From Mikania micrantha (lineage: Eukaryota; Streptophyta; Magnoliopsida; Asterales; Asteraceae): a stretch of 64,000 nucleotides of DNA. The DNA is taken from the NCBI GenBank assembly GCA_009363875.1, contig CM018690.1, positions 17,005,692-17,069,691 of the forward strand. The letters run 5' to 3'. The notes under the pieces were generated by a model. It saw only the letters and a program-made list of their open reading frames with translations. It was not told where the DNA came from and searched no databases. The position numbers and the translations under genes are program-made. Shown one piece after another: positions 54,688-64,000 of this stretch (positions are counted from its first letter, which is position 1; every line of letters starts with the position of its first letter).

Positions 54688-57413
54688 TGTCACACCCCGA
54701 CCAGTGGCGGAATATGCCGGGGCATGATGTGTACAAGATTGTTCAAAGACTCATGATATAAAATTTAAAGTTTCATAATTTAAATTACCAAGTTTCAAAG
54801 TCTAACACAACCATTACAATACAAATCTCAAATGTCAAATACAAAATAAAAACATAAGTCTTTTGATAAACTATCTAAGTCCATTCTTTCTAGATTAGCA
54901 AAATGATCCTTCACTTAACCTGTCACACATGTAAAGTAAAGGTCAACTAAATGAATAGTTGGTGAGTAGTCATATTTTTGATAGCATAAGTATAAAAGTA
55001 TGCAAACTCAAATGACTACAAGTATGAAAGTTATGCATGCATATGAATCAAGTATGTATAAAATGGGGTACCGGTCCTTTTTAACACGGAATTCACACGC
55101 GAAGAGAGCGCGACTCTCTTAGGAACCAAGTACAAGAATACGTTTACGATTACGATTTCAAGTAGCAAATAAGATCAACAAAGCACATAAGCAACAAGTA
55201 TACAACACAAGCTCATCACATGATAGCATTTCAACTAGATAGGCATTCCTTAGTTTGCATAAGTATCAAAAGATATAAGTTTCTAAGTTTCTTTGAATAA
55301 GGACATGTGTGAAAGCCCCAAAATAATATGAAACTAAAAAGGGGATATGAAAACTCACATGTTTGTTAAGCACTCCAAAAGTTACAACTTAAGCAAGTTG
55401 TGTAATATCACTTGTTAACCTATTTGAACATATGTATAAGAATGTATCTATGAGTTTCTAAGCATAGGCAAACTTAATTAAAATCATAAAAGTAGACTTT
55501 CATAGTGTAGTAATATATAAGATAATTTATAAGTTTACATAAATAATTATAAGTTCAATTAAATAAATTTTACAAGTTCAAATAAATAAATTTTTAGAAC
55601 TAAGTATTCTAAAATTAAGATTTTAAGTTAAAATACTTTATAGAATAATTTTTATAAACTTTTCTTTAGAATATAAAGTTATTCAAGGCATAAATAATAT
55701 TAGTAATAATATTTATTAAAATGAACCTTAGTTTAAGCTTTATAAAAATAAAGTGATAAAATAATTTTTAATATAAACAAAAAGTTTATACATTTTTCTT
55801 TTACCCTTTAATATTAAAAATAAAGCTTTTCAAACCCATAATAATATTTAAAGAAATCAAAATTATTAAAAATATTATTTTTAAATATTTTCAGAATTTA
55901 AAGGAGGCTTAATATCATTTTTATAATCTTCTAAACATTTTATTAGGAATTTTATACATTAAAAATGATTTATTAAAGCACTTATAATAACTTAAATAAA
56001 GAAATAATGATAAAAATAATATTCTGGAATTTATAAAAATTAACAGAATATTTAAAATGTAAAAAAGATATTTTAAAAATTTTTTTTTTTTTTATAATTT
56101 TTCAGAATATTTAAATGTGTTAAAAATGAAAAAGAAATGGGTTAAGGGAAAAAAAACGGTTTGATGCTGTGTATGGGACTCGAACCCTGGTGGCCTCTAC
56201 CCAGCCCGAGTGTCTTAACCACTCGGCTGGGTGGGGTTTTGTTGAGGGAAATGGGAACAAATCATCTTAAAACTCCCTGTGTCGTTCATCCCCAATCAAG
56301 AACAAGAAACCCTAGTTTCTTAATCCATTCGAATTCGATCCGAGGGATGAAGGAAAGCCCTTGAATACATGGGGCTTTTGTTCTATGCTTAAAAACGAAT
56401 TGAATGGTCATAATACTAACCTGTAATCGTTTGGTTCGAAGGGGTTTTGAGTTCGTGCTTTGTTTCGGCCGCTCGTGAGTTTGAACTCGATGTTCGGGTG
56501 TTCTGAGATGCGATTGATGCCTTGGGTAGATTCAGAGGGATATCGTGAAGCTTTAGGTATGGTTAGTTTGATTATGGTGCACCGGAGATATGAATTCGAG
56601 TTAAAGATTTGTCTTAAGGTTCGGTCGGGATTAATTATGGGTGTTAACGCGTGATTAGGCCCAATTAATGCATTGATTGTGTGTGTCGGAAGTGGTTGAG
56701 GGTTGTACGAGCGTGTTTTGAGCCATTAATGCTCGGATTGCATCGATTGGAGGTGGATCGGTGGTGTGCCGTCGACGAGGGAGAAGGGGGCGGCTGGTTT
56801 GGGTTCTTTTTGCTGAATCTTTGGCCATTTGGCAGAACAGGCCCCTCCTGTTCTGCTTGTTGTTACCTTTGACCGAAAATTCTCACAACACACATAGATA
56901 GTTTCGGGATTAGCATTTTTGGCCCTTGAAATTTCACTACCCATTAGTTTTAGGTTAAAACCTTGTAAAAAGTTTATGAAACATAATATTTAACCAAGTT
57001 TATAAAGTTATTACATAAATAAAGTTTATAAAGTCTAAAAGAAAATTATTTATAAAACATATTAGTTAATAAGGTTTATAGTTTAAATAATTTTATAAAG
57101 CTTAAGTATTAATCTTTATAAAAGTGTCATGTTTATAAAATCATAATTAATGCTAAAAATTATTGTTTTGCTATTTATTATAATTATTAATGTTACCATA
57201 TAAAAGATTTATTGATTGCTAAATAAAATTTTAAGTTTTATAATCCCTTAAAGAAATAAAATTAAATAAATAATTTAATAACACATGTAATTAAGCCTAA
57301 AAATTGCAACATATGTGAGTGTAATGAAATGGTTTTTAATAATAATAATAATTCCAATAACAAAGTGTTTAGAAATTACAAAATAAAATAAATCAAAATT
57401 TGCAAATGTTACA
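54688..57413 (-). repeat. Gypsy 3' LTR (left copy)
   Basis: Plus strand starts TGTCACACCCCG and ends AAATGTTACA. Very AT-rich between 55500 and 56130. It contains a tRNA-like segment at 56162-56235. Confidence 0.93.
56162..56235 (-). ncRNA. tRNA-like segment with pol III A and B boxes inside the LTR
   Basis: On the minus strand CAGCCGAGTGGTTAAG matches the A box/D arm of tRNA-Leu/Ser type, and GGGTTCGAGTCCC is a perfect B box/T loop about 30 bp further on. Acceptor ends do not pair, so it is not a functional tRNA. It may be a captured tRNA or SINE head, and could bind pol III factors. Confidence 0.55.
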
Positions 57414-57425
57414 GTCTCCCCTACT
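57414..57425 (-). other. polypurine tract of the Gypsy element
   Basis: The sense strand reads AGTAGGGGAGAC directly before the 3' LTR. Confidence 0.85.
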
Positions 57426-57450
57426 TTAGAAAATTTCGTCCCGAAATTAA

Positions 57451-58143
57451 TTACGAGGAGTCTTGATCAAAGAGGTGAGGGTATTTTATCTTCATTTGGT
57501 CTTCTCGTTCCCAAGTGAGCTCTGGTCCGCGTTTAGAATCCCAACGTACCAAAACTAACGGGATACGCTTGTTTTTCAGCTTCTTGACGTCTCTATCCAC
57601 TATCCTCACTGGCCTTTCTACGAAATGCATCGATTCGTCAATACGAACTTCATCGAGGGGTATGTGTAAGTTTTCATCGGCTAAGCACTTCTTGAGGTTT
57701 GACACATGAAATGTCGGATGCACGTTTGACAGTTCTTCAGGCAGTTCGAGTCGGTAAGCAACTTTACCGACCCTTTCCAAGACTTTGAATGGGCCAACGT
57801 ATCGAGGAGCTAACTTTCCCTTTTTCCCAAAACGAGCAACTCCCTTCCATGGAGATACCTTAAGTAGGACAAGATCATCAACTTGAAATTCTAACGGCTT
57901 TCGTCGTTTGTCGGCATAACTCTTTTGCCGGCTTCGAGCGGTAGTGAGATTTTCACGAATACGTAGAATCTGGTTTGTAGTTTCTTGTATCAATTCAGGA
58001 CCCGTAACTTGAGCTTCCCCAAGCTCATTCCAACAAACGGGAGATCGACATTTCCGACCGTAAAGTGCCTCGAAAGGTGCCATATTAATACTACTATGAT
58101 AACTGTTGTTGTATGAAAACTCGATAAGAGGTAGGTAAGAATC
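57451..58143 (-). CDS. Gypsy integrase C-terminus and chromodomain-like tail
   Basis: It continues the gag-pol frame after an in-frame TGA at 58144-58146. Seen: the end of the integrase region (YLPLIEFSYNNSYHSSINMA then PFEALYGRKCRSP), a GPFKVLERVGKVAYRLELP module, and a C-terminal VLVRWDSKRGPELTWERED stretch of the kind found in chromovirus chromodomains, which direct integration to heterochromatin. The open frame from its first ATG begins at 58083 (210 residues). It is separated from the main ORF only by the stop codon. Confidence 0.88.
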   Translation of the reverse strand, partial: DSYLPLIEFSYNNSYHSSINMAPFEALYGRKCRSPVCWNELGEAQVTGPELIQETTNQILRIRENLTTARSRQKSYADKRRKPLEFQVDDLVLLKVSPWKGVARFGKKGKLAPRYVGPFKVLERVGKVAYRLELPEELSNVHPTFHVSNLKKCLADENLHIPLDEVRIDESMHFVERPVRIVDRDVKKLKNKRIPLVLVRWDSKRGPELTWEREDQMKIKYPHLFDQDSS

Positions 58144-61100
58144 TCAATTCCCACCGAAGTCTATCACACAACACCGTAGCATGTCTTCCAAGGTTTGAAT
58201 GGTTCGTTCGGACTGTCCGTCCGTTTGTGGGTGATAGGCGGTGCTAAGATTTAATCGAGTCCCGAGAGCAGATTGCAATGATTGCCAGAAATGAGATATA
58301 AAACGACCATCCCGATCAGAGATGATGTTAAGAGGAATGCCATGTCTACACACAATTTCCTTGATGTAAATTCGAGCTAGTTCTTCCACTCGATAAGTTT
58401 CACGAATAGGAAGGAAATGAGCAGATTTCGTGAGCCGGTCAACGATCACCCAAATACTGTCATAACCTTTGGTAGTGCGCGGGAGTTTGGTTATAAAATC
58501 CATTGCAATACCTTCCCATTTCCAAACGGGAATTTCCGGTTGTTCAAGTAATCCTGACGGTCTTTGATGTTCGGCTTTGACCTTGGAACACGTAAGGCAC
58601 TTGGTTACAAATAGAACATCGTTTTTCATTCCCGGCCACCAATACTGAACCCGAAGGTCTTTGTACATTTTGTCGGCACCGGGGTGAATGGAATATCGAG
58701 ACTTGTGAGCTTCTTGCATGATGAGTCCCCGTAACTCGTTTTGACTTGGAACCCACAGACGGTTGTGCAAGTAAACCAAACCATTTGGCTTAGTCTCGAA
58801 TTGAAGTTCAGCGCTGTTTGGTACTTCCTCGTGCAATTTGCCCGAGGTGATTGTCAATTGTTGCGCTTCAAGGATACGATTCTGAAGATCCGATGTGATT
58901 TGAATGCTATGGAGTACGATGGATTCATTATACGTCTTTCGACTAAGCGCATCCGCTACAACGTTAGCCTTTCCCGGATGGTAACGGATTTCGCAGTCGT
59001 AATCATTTAACAGTTCAACCCAACGCCTTTGCCTCATGTTGAGCTCTTTTTGGTTTAGAATATGTTGGAGACTTTTGTGATCCGTGAACACCACACACTT
59101 GGTACCGTATAGGTAATGTCTCCAAATCTTTAAGGCAAACACGACCGCTCCGAGCTCGAGGTCGTGAGTCGTATAATTTCTTTCATGAATTTTCAGTTGG
59201 CGGGACGCGTATGCAATGACCTTTCCTCGTTGCATTAGGACACAACCGAGACCTTGATTAGAAGCATCACAATAAACTACGAAGTCGTCGTTTCCGTCGG
59301 GAAGAGTAAGGATCGGTGCATTGCATAGCTTGTGCTTCAAAATCTGAAATGCTTGCTCTTGATCAGATTCCCACTTGTATGGCTTGCCTTTGTGAGTTAA
59401 GGCAGTTAGTGGTAAGGCTATCTTGGAGAAGTTTGAAATAAACCGACGATAATAACCAGCTAGACCGAGAAATGATCTAACTTCAGTAGGAGTTGTTGGT
59501 GCTTTCCAATTCTTCACGGTTTCAATCTTTGCGGGATCCACGTGAATCCCTTGCTCGTTTACAATATGTCCCAAAAATTGAACCTCTTTAAGCCAGAATT
59601 CACATTTTGAGAATTTGGCATAAAGTTGCTCTTCCTTTAGGAGTTTCAGAATGGTTCGAAGGTGGTCTTCATGCTCGGTTTTGGACTTGGAGTAGATCAA
59701 GATGTCATCAATGAAGACGATGACAAACTTATCAAGATACGGTTTACAAACTCGGTTCATTAAGTCCATAAACACCGCGGGTGCATTAGTTAAGCCAAAA
59801 GGCATCACCATGAACTCGTAGTGTCCGTACCTCGTACGAAACGCGGTTTTTGGTATGTCTTCTTCATGTACACGTAACTGATGATAGCCCGAACGAAGGT
59901 CGATTTTTGAAAAACATTTTGCACCTTGAAGTTGATCGAAAAGGTCATCGATCCGAGGTAAGGGGTATCGGTTCTTAATCGTGAGCTTGTTGAGTTCACG
60001 ATAGTCGATACACATTCGAAAAGAGCCGTCTTTCTTTTTTACAAATAAAACGGGTGCACCCCAAGGAGAGAAACTGGGTCGAATGAATCCTTTATCAGAT
60101 AATTCTTGCAGTTGACTTGCAAGTTCTTGAAGTTCAGATGGTGCGAGACGGTAAGGGGATTTTGCAACGGGGTTTGCACCTGGAATAAGATCGATACGAA
60201 ACTCGACTTGTCGAGTCGGAGGTAAACCGGTAACGTCTTCGGGGAATACTTCGGGAAAGTCACGAACTATCGGAATGTCTTCAAGTCTTCGTTCGTCGGT
60301 CTTGGTTTCCACTATGTGAGCCAAGAAGGCCACATACTTCTTTCGCAAGTATCGTTGGGCTTGAGTGCAAGTCATAAGTTTAAGGCCCTTAGCCTTTCGT
60401 TCACCATAAACCTTCAGTTCTTGACCTTGCGAGAGCGGGATACGGATGAACTTTTCACCACAAATGATTTCGGCACGGTTCTTCGATAACCAATCCATGC
60501 CTACTATGACATCGAAACTTCCCAATTGCATGGGTATTAAATCAATGGGAAAATTGTGCTCGTTTAGGTTCAACGTGCAATTAGAGATCACCGAGTCAAG
60601 TTTAATAAGTTTCCCATTAGCTACCTCAACCGTGAACGGATTTTCTAATCTAGTTCTAGGCAAAGCAAGTAAAGGTTCAAATTGCAAAGATATAAAGCTT
60701 TTATCGGCTCCTGTATCAAAAAGAATAGAAGCATAATGTCCATTAACAAGGAATGTACCGTTGACCACGTCATTGTTGGCTTGTGCCTGATCGGCATTGA
60801 TGTTGAAGACCCTTGCTCTAGCACCTTGGTTGGTCTGGTTTGTTGGATTGGTGAGTAAGTTGTTTCGGTTGACCCGCAGAGCACAAGTATTAGCAAAGTG
60901 GCCCGGGTCACCACATACATAGCAAGATCTGACAACTGGGGCATTTGGAGCATTGATACGAGGTATATTGGCTTGATTTGCCGGTGCTTTAGGCAAACGA
61001 CACGTGGTATGGAAGTGCCCGTAACGTTTGCAGTTTGAGCAAACTCGACATGGAAAAGTAGGCATGTGGTGGAAATTACAAGTTGGGCACAAAGGAGCTG

Positions 61101-62004
61101 TACCCGTGTAGGCCTTTTTGTTGGTTTGAGTGGCAGGTGCAACTTGTTGTAGTGGTGTGGCTTGAGTGGCTGCAAAATTCACATGATTAGCCTTCCTTTT
61201 GTTGTTGAACTTCTTGAAAGGAACGAGTGGTCCGGCTTGCACTTCTTTAGATGGCTCGGTCGAAGTCTTCCTTTCTTCTTTCTTGGACCCTTTCCGAGTG
61301 AGAGTCCCGGCTTTAACATGGTTGTCGGTAAGTGTTGCCGACAGCCGAATGGCCTCCGCTACAGAAGCGGGCTTGCTGCTCCAAACTGAATCCTGAATTT
61401 GCATTGGCAGGCCGCCAATGTATTTTTCGATCCCTCTAGACAAAGGGGTCACCATTTCAGGAACTAGAGCACTTAGTTCATGAAAACGGTTATTGTAGGC
61501 CATATTTTCACCACTATCCTGTTTCAATAGCCAAAACTCGTGCTCCAGTTTCATTATTTCATTTCGGGGGCAAAACTCCCGAGTCATAGCATCCTTCAAT
61601 TGTTCCCAAGTCAAAGCAGTTGTAGCTGCTTCACCGAGGGTTCGTTTCTCGGCATTCCACCAAGTAAGGGCCCTCTTTTGAAGGGTCGATGTGGCATAAC
61701 GCACTTTGAGTTCATTTGGACATTCACAGTTCAAGAACACACTGTCCATGCTCTCGAACCATTGAAGCATTGCCGTGGCTCCTTCAGTACCATTGAACTT
61801 TATCGGGTTGCATGAGTTAAAGTCCTTGAAAGAACACCGAGGAGGATTGATCGGAACTTGGTTGATGGGTATAGGGTTCAATTGTTGTTGTAGTTGTTGC
61901 ATTCGTACCACCATATTCGGTAGTACAGCTTCCATTTGACGGGCAATTTCCGTAGCCATCTTCCTGCTTGAAGATCCACCACGTCTATGACTCATTTTGA
62001 TCAA
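58144..62004 (-). CDS. Gypsy gag-pol polyprotein, ended by a premature stop
   Basis: 1286 residues. Seen: retrotransposon gag domain (about 60-230); two zinc-finger motifs (CSNCKRYGHFHTTC at 322-335, CYVCGDPGHFANTC at 361-374); aspartic protease DTGA (430-433); RT from about 600 with FIDD at 765-768; RNase H from about 905 (DASNQGLG, TDHKSL, ADALSRK); integrase HHCC zinc domain and D-D-E core in the last 190 residues (MDFITKLP, ISDRDGRF, SERTIQTLED). It ends at TGA where the family has Trp. The same frame then continues to 57451, so a single nonsense change separates the integrase C-terminus. The start may be the fourth codon (61995). Confidence 0.95.
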   Translation of the reverse strand: MIKMSHRRGGSSSRKMATEIARQMEAVLPNMVVRMQQLQQQLNPIPINQVPINPPRCSFKDFNSCNPIKFNGTEGATAMLQWFESMDSVFLNCECPNELKVRYATSTLQKRALTWWNAEKRTLGEAATTALTWEQLKDAMTREFCPRNEIMKLEHEFWLLKQDSGENMAYNNRFHELSALVPEMVTPLSRGIEKYIGGLPMQIQDSVWSSKPASVAEAIRLSATLTDNHVKAGTLTRKGSKKEERKTSTEPSKEVQAGPLVPFKKFNNKRKANHVNFAATQATPLQQVAPATQTNKKAYTGTAPLCPTCNFHHMPTFPCRVCSNCKRYGHFHTTCRLPKAPANQANIPRINAPNAPVVRSCYVCGDPGHFANTCALRVNRNNLLTNPTNQTNQGARARVFNINADQAQANNDVVNGTFLVNGHYASILFDTGADKSFISLQFEPLLALPRTRLENPFTVEVANGKLIKLDSVISNCTLNLNEHNFPIDLIPMQLGSFDVIVGMDWLSKNRAEIICGEKFIRIPLSQGQELKVYGERKAKGLKLMTCTQAQRYLRKKYVAFLAHIVETKTDERRLEDIPIVRDFPEVFPEDVTGLPPTRQVEFRIDLIPGANPVAKSPYRLAPSELQELASQLQELSDKGFIRPSFSPWGAPVLFVKKKDGSFRMCIDYRELNKLTIKNRYPLPRIDDLFDQLQGAKCFSKIDLRSGYHQLRVHEEDIPKTAFRTRYGHYEFMVMPFGLTNAPAVFMDLMNRVCKPYLDKFVIVFIDDILIYSKSKTEHEDHLRTILKLLKEEQLYAKFSKCEFWLKEVQFLGHIVNEQGIHVDPAKIETVKNWKAPTTPTEVRSFLGLAGYYRRFISNFSKIALPLTALTHKGKPYKWESDQEQAFQILKHKLCNAPILTLPDGNDDFVVYCDASNQGLGCVLMQRGKVIAYASRQLKIHERNYTTHDLELGAVVFALKIWRHYLYGTKCVVFTDHKSLQHILNQKELNMRQRRWVELLNDYDCEIRYHPGKANVVADALSRKTYNESIVLHSIQITSDLQNRILEAQQLTITSGKLHEEVPNSAELQFETKPNGLVYLHNRLWVPSQNELRGLIMQEAHKSRYSIHPGADKMYKDLRVQYWWPGMKNDVLFVTKCLTCSKVKAEHQRPSGLLEQPEIPVWKWEGIAMDFITKLPRTTKGYDSIWVIVDRLTKSAHFLPIRETYRVEELARIYIKEIVCRHGIPLNIISDRDGRFISHFWQSLQSALGTRLNLSTAYHPQTDGQSERTIQTLEDMLRCCVIDFGGN

Positions 62005-62517
62005 GCTGAAATTATAAGTTTAGTTAGAATTTGGATAATAGAAATTTGAATGATATAAGGTTCAATAAGTGTGTGACATCAAAATTTTTGAACCTTAGTT
62101 CTAGAAGATCATAAGGATGATAGTTCATTTGAACTTGCTTGGAATTGTTTGAGGTCAAGGAGTGGCATCCAATTTGGACCCTTTGACATATTAGAACTTG
62201 TAGTTTGTGAGACGTTTGATAACATGCTTTGGCCTATAAGTGAAAATACTCTCATCGAGAGTCCCCAGAAAAGCTAAACTGGTCCCACAGTACATCGGGG
62301 ATTTATACGAATAACTTTCCTAGACAGGAGTCTCAACTACCGGTATTTCACTCTTCCAGTTAGTACATGTCCGTCTTACAAACCTAATTCTAACGAGAAT
62401 AAGATCACAAAGATATTCATATGTACTATTGATGTTTAGATGGTCGCGTATTTCCAAAGTCCACGTAGAGTCCGCGAGCTTGCGAGAATGTAGGGGGTTT
62501 AGAATAGAAGTTTATCA

Positions 62518-62800
62518 TAAGGTTCATATGAGAGTTCACTAAGGTTAAGGTTCAAAAGTAAGGATCATATGAAAGTTTTCTAAGGGTCAATATTGAAGGT
62601 TCATTGAGGAGGGTCATTTAGAAGTTCAATGATAGAGTTCATAAAGTGGTTCAATAAGAGAAGGTTCTCTTAATGAGGGTTCATGATTGGAGTTCAACAT
62701 GTAAGGGTTCAAAATAGAAGTTCACCTAATAGTTCAAATTGAGAGTTCACTAAGCAAGAGTTCATGATGTAACTTAAAGTCTAAAGTTCACTTAGTCTAA
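62518..62800. repeat. degenerate GAGTTCA/GGTTCA repeat in the Gypsy leader
   Basis: About twenty phrases of the type AGAGTTCAC, AAGGTTCA and AGTTCATAA spaced 15-25 bp, between the primer binding site and gag. Non-coding. Confidence 0.7.
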
Positions 62801-62953
62801 GGCATTTTACATATGAAGTTCATAATGTCATAAGAAGCATGTAACAAATAAACAAGTATTGGTCCTATCATTTATTATATGAAAGTTCAAATAAGAGGGC
62901 AACTTAGTTATAGTCTAGGTCACTATCTCTAATCACCTAATTCCCTATAACCA

Positions 62954-62967
62954 TGGCTCTGATACCA
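62954..62967 (-). other. primer binding site (tRNA-iMet) of the Gypsy element
   Basis: The sense strand reads TGGTATCAGAGCCA, three bases inside the 5' LTR; complementary to initiator tRNA-Met. Confidence 0.93.
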
Positions 62968-62970
62968 ATC

Positions 62971-64000
62971 TGTCACACCCCGACCAGTGGCGGAATATGC
63001 CGGGGCATGATGTGTACAAGATTGTTCAAAGACTCATGATATAAAATTTAAAGTTTCATAATTTAAATTACCAAGTTTCAAAGTCTAACACAACCATTAC
63101 AATACAAATCTCAAATGTCAAATACAAAATAAAAACATAAGTCTTTTGATAAACTATCTAAGTCCATTCTTTCTAGATTAGCAAAATGATCCTTCACTTA
63201 ACCTGTCACACATGTAAAGTAAAGGTCAACTAAATGAATAGTTGGTGAGTAGTCATATTTTTGATAGCATAAGTATAAAAGTATGCAAACTCAAATGACT
63301 ACAAGTATGAAAGTTATGCATGCATATGAATCAAGTATGTATAAAATGGGGTACCGGTCCTTTTTAACACGGAATTCACACGCGAAGAGAGCGCGACTCT
63401 CTTAGGAACCAAGTACAAGAATACGTTTACGATTACGATTTCAAGTAGCAAATAAGATCAACAAAGCACATAAGCAACAAGTATACAACACAAGCTCATC
63501 ACATGATAGCATTTCAACTAGATAGGCATTCCTTAGTTTGCATAAGTATCAAAAGATATAAGTTTCTAAGTTTCTTTGAATAAGGACATGTGTGAAAGCC
63601 CCAAAATAATATGAAACTAAAAAGGGGATATGAAAACTCACATGTTTGTTAAGCACTCCAAAAGTTACAACTTAAGCAAGTTGTGTAATATCACTTGTTA
63701 ACCTATTTGAACATATGTATAAGAATGTATCTATGAGTTTCTAAGCATAGGCAAACTTAATTAAAATCATAAAAGTAGACTTTCATAGTGTAGTAATATA
63801 TAAGATAATTTATAAGTTTACATAAATAATTATAAGTTCAATTAAATAAATTTTACAAGTTCAAATAAATAAATTTTTAGAACTAAGTATTCTAAAATTA
63901 AGATTTTAAGTTAAAATACTTTATAGAATAATTTTTATAAACTTTTCTTTAGAATATAAAGTTATTCAAGGCATAAATAATATTAGTAATAATATTTATT
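62971..64000 (-). repeat. Gypsy 5' LTR (right copy, partial)
   Basis: It begins TGTCACACCCCG and stays in register with 54688-55717 for all 1030 visible bases; I noticed no difference by eye. The remaining roughly 1.7 kb is outside the window. Confidence 0.93.

Larger units (their letters stand above)
54688..64000 (-). mobile_element. Tekay/Del-like Ty3/Gypsy chromovirus, right end cut by the window
   Basis: Minus strand. Sense order: 5' LTR (from beyond 64000 to 62971), tRNA-iMet primer binding site, leader repeats, gag-pol, polypurine tract, 3' LTR (57413-54688). Domain order is gag, protease, RT, RNase H, integrase, so Gypsy. Long LTRs of 2726 bp and a C-terminal chromodomain-like module suggest the Tekay/Del clade (inference). 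Left TSD candidate GTTAA. The visible 1030 bp of the right LTR line up with the left LTR without a length difference, so the insertion is very young. Confidence 0.92.

Noticed and set aside
56162..56235. A genuine tRNA-Leu/Ser gene
   Set aside because: A and B boxes fit, but the acceptor stem and part of the T stem do not pair and no clear anticodon arm forms. Listed as tRNA-like only.

Overview
This is nuclear DNA from a flowering plant, almost certainly a eudicot and probably Asteraceae. The only host gene I can support has a complete plant NPH3-family exon structure. Everything else is plant transposable-element DNA: Copia, Gypsy, Athila, solo LTRs, MULE, CACTA, hAT, Helitron and SINE copies. 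Many of these have intact terminal motifs and target-site duplications (TSDs). The Asteraceae assignment is inferred from the style of the repeats. No search was run.

Layout. 1-4565 is the 3' end of an Athila-like Gypsy element on the plus strand, with its LTR at 2622-4565. It abuts an older LTR (called X here, minus sense), seen at 4571-4923 and 18742-21055. X is split by a full-length 13.8-kb SIRE-like Copia element at 4924-18741 (minus strand, TSD GTATT). That element has near-identical LTRs, broken gag-pol reading frames and a long intact extra (envelope-position) ORF. 21056-25090 is another LTR-like sequence (W) split by a solo LTR at 21501-23869 (TSD CATGC). 25100-36800 is AT-rich and holds small elements: a Pack-MULE carrying a B-box zinc-finger gene fragment (26917-28061, 9-bp TSD), a MITE-like block, a 46-bp retroposed scrap, a CACTA element (30609-31464), Helitron ends, and one SINE nested in another (35115-35669).

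36813-39524 is the host gene: a five-exon NPH3/RPT2-like (BTB-NPH3) protein of about 596 residues, with a small MULE-type MITE in its last intron. 40094-46319 is a three-level nest: a hAT-like element, split by a solo LTR, itself split by a second solo LTR. 46320-50085 is AT-rich DNA with nothing recognised. From 50086 to the end there is another nest. LTR Y (from 50086) is broken at 51874 by LTR Z. Z is broken at 54688 by a very young Tekay/Del-like Gypsy chromovirus on the minus strand, whose right LTR runs off the window.

Most notable structure. Several unrelated LTRs carry short, family-specific motif arrays close to a TATA box. Four LTRs have the 9-mer GCGTACCGC (or its complement) paired at 31-32 bp with an unconserved spacer. 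The Copia element has arrays of CATTCGNCGAATG in its LTRs, in its leader and again upstream of its extra ORF. I know of no description of these arrays. They are the best candidates here for an undescribed regulatory system of transposable elements.
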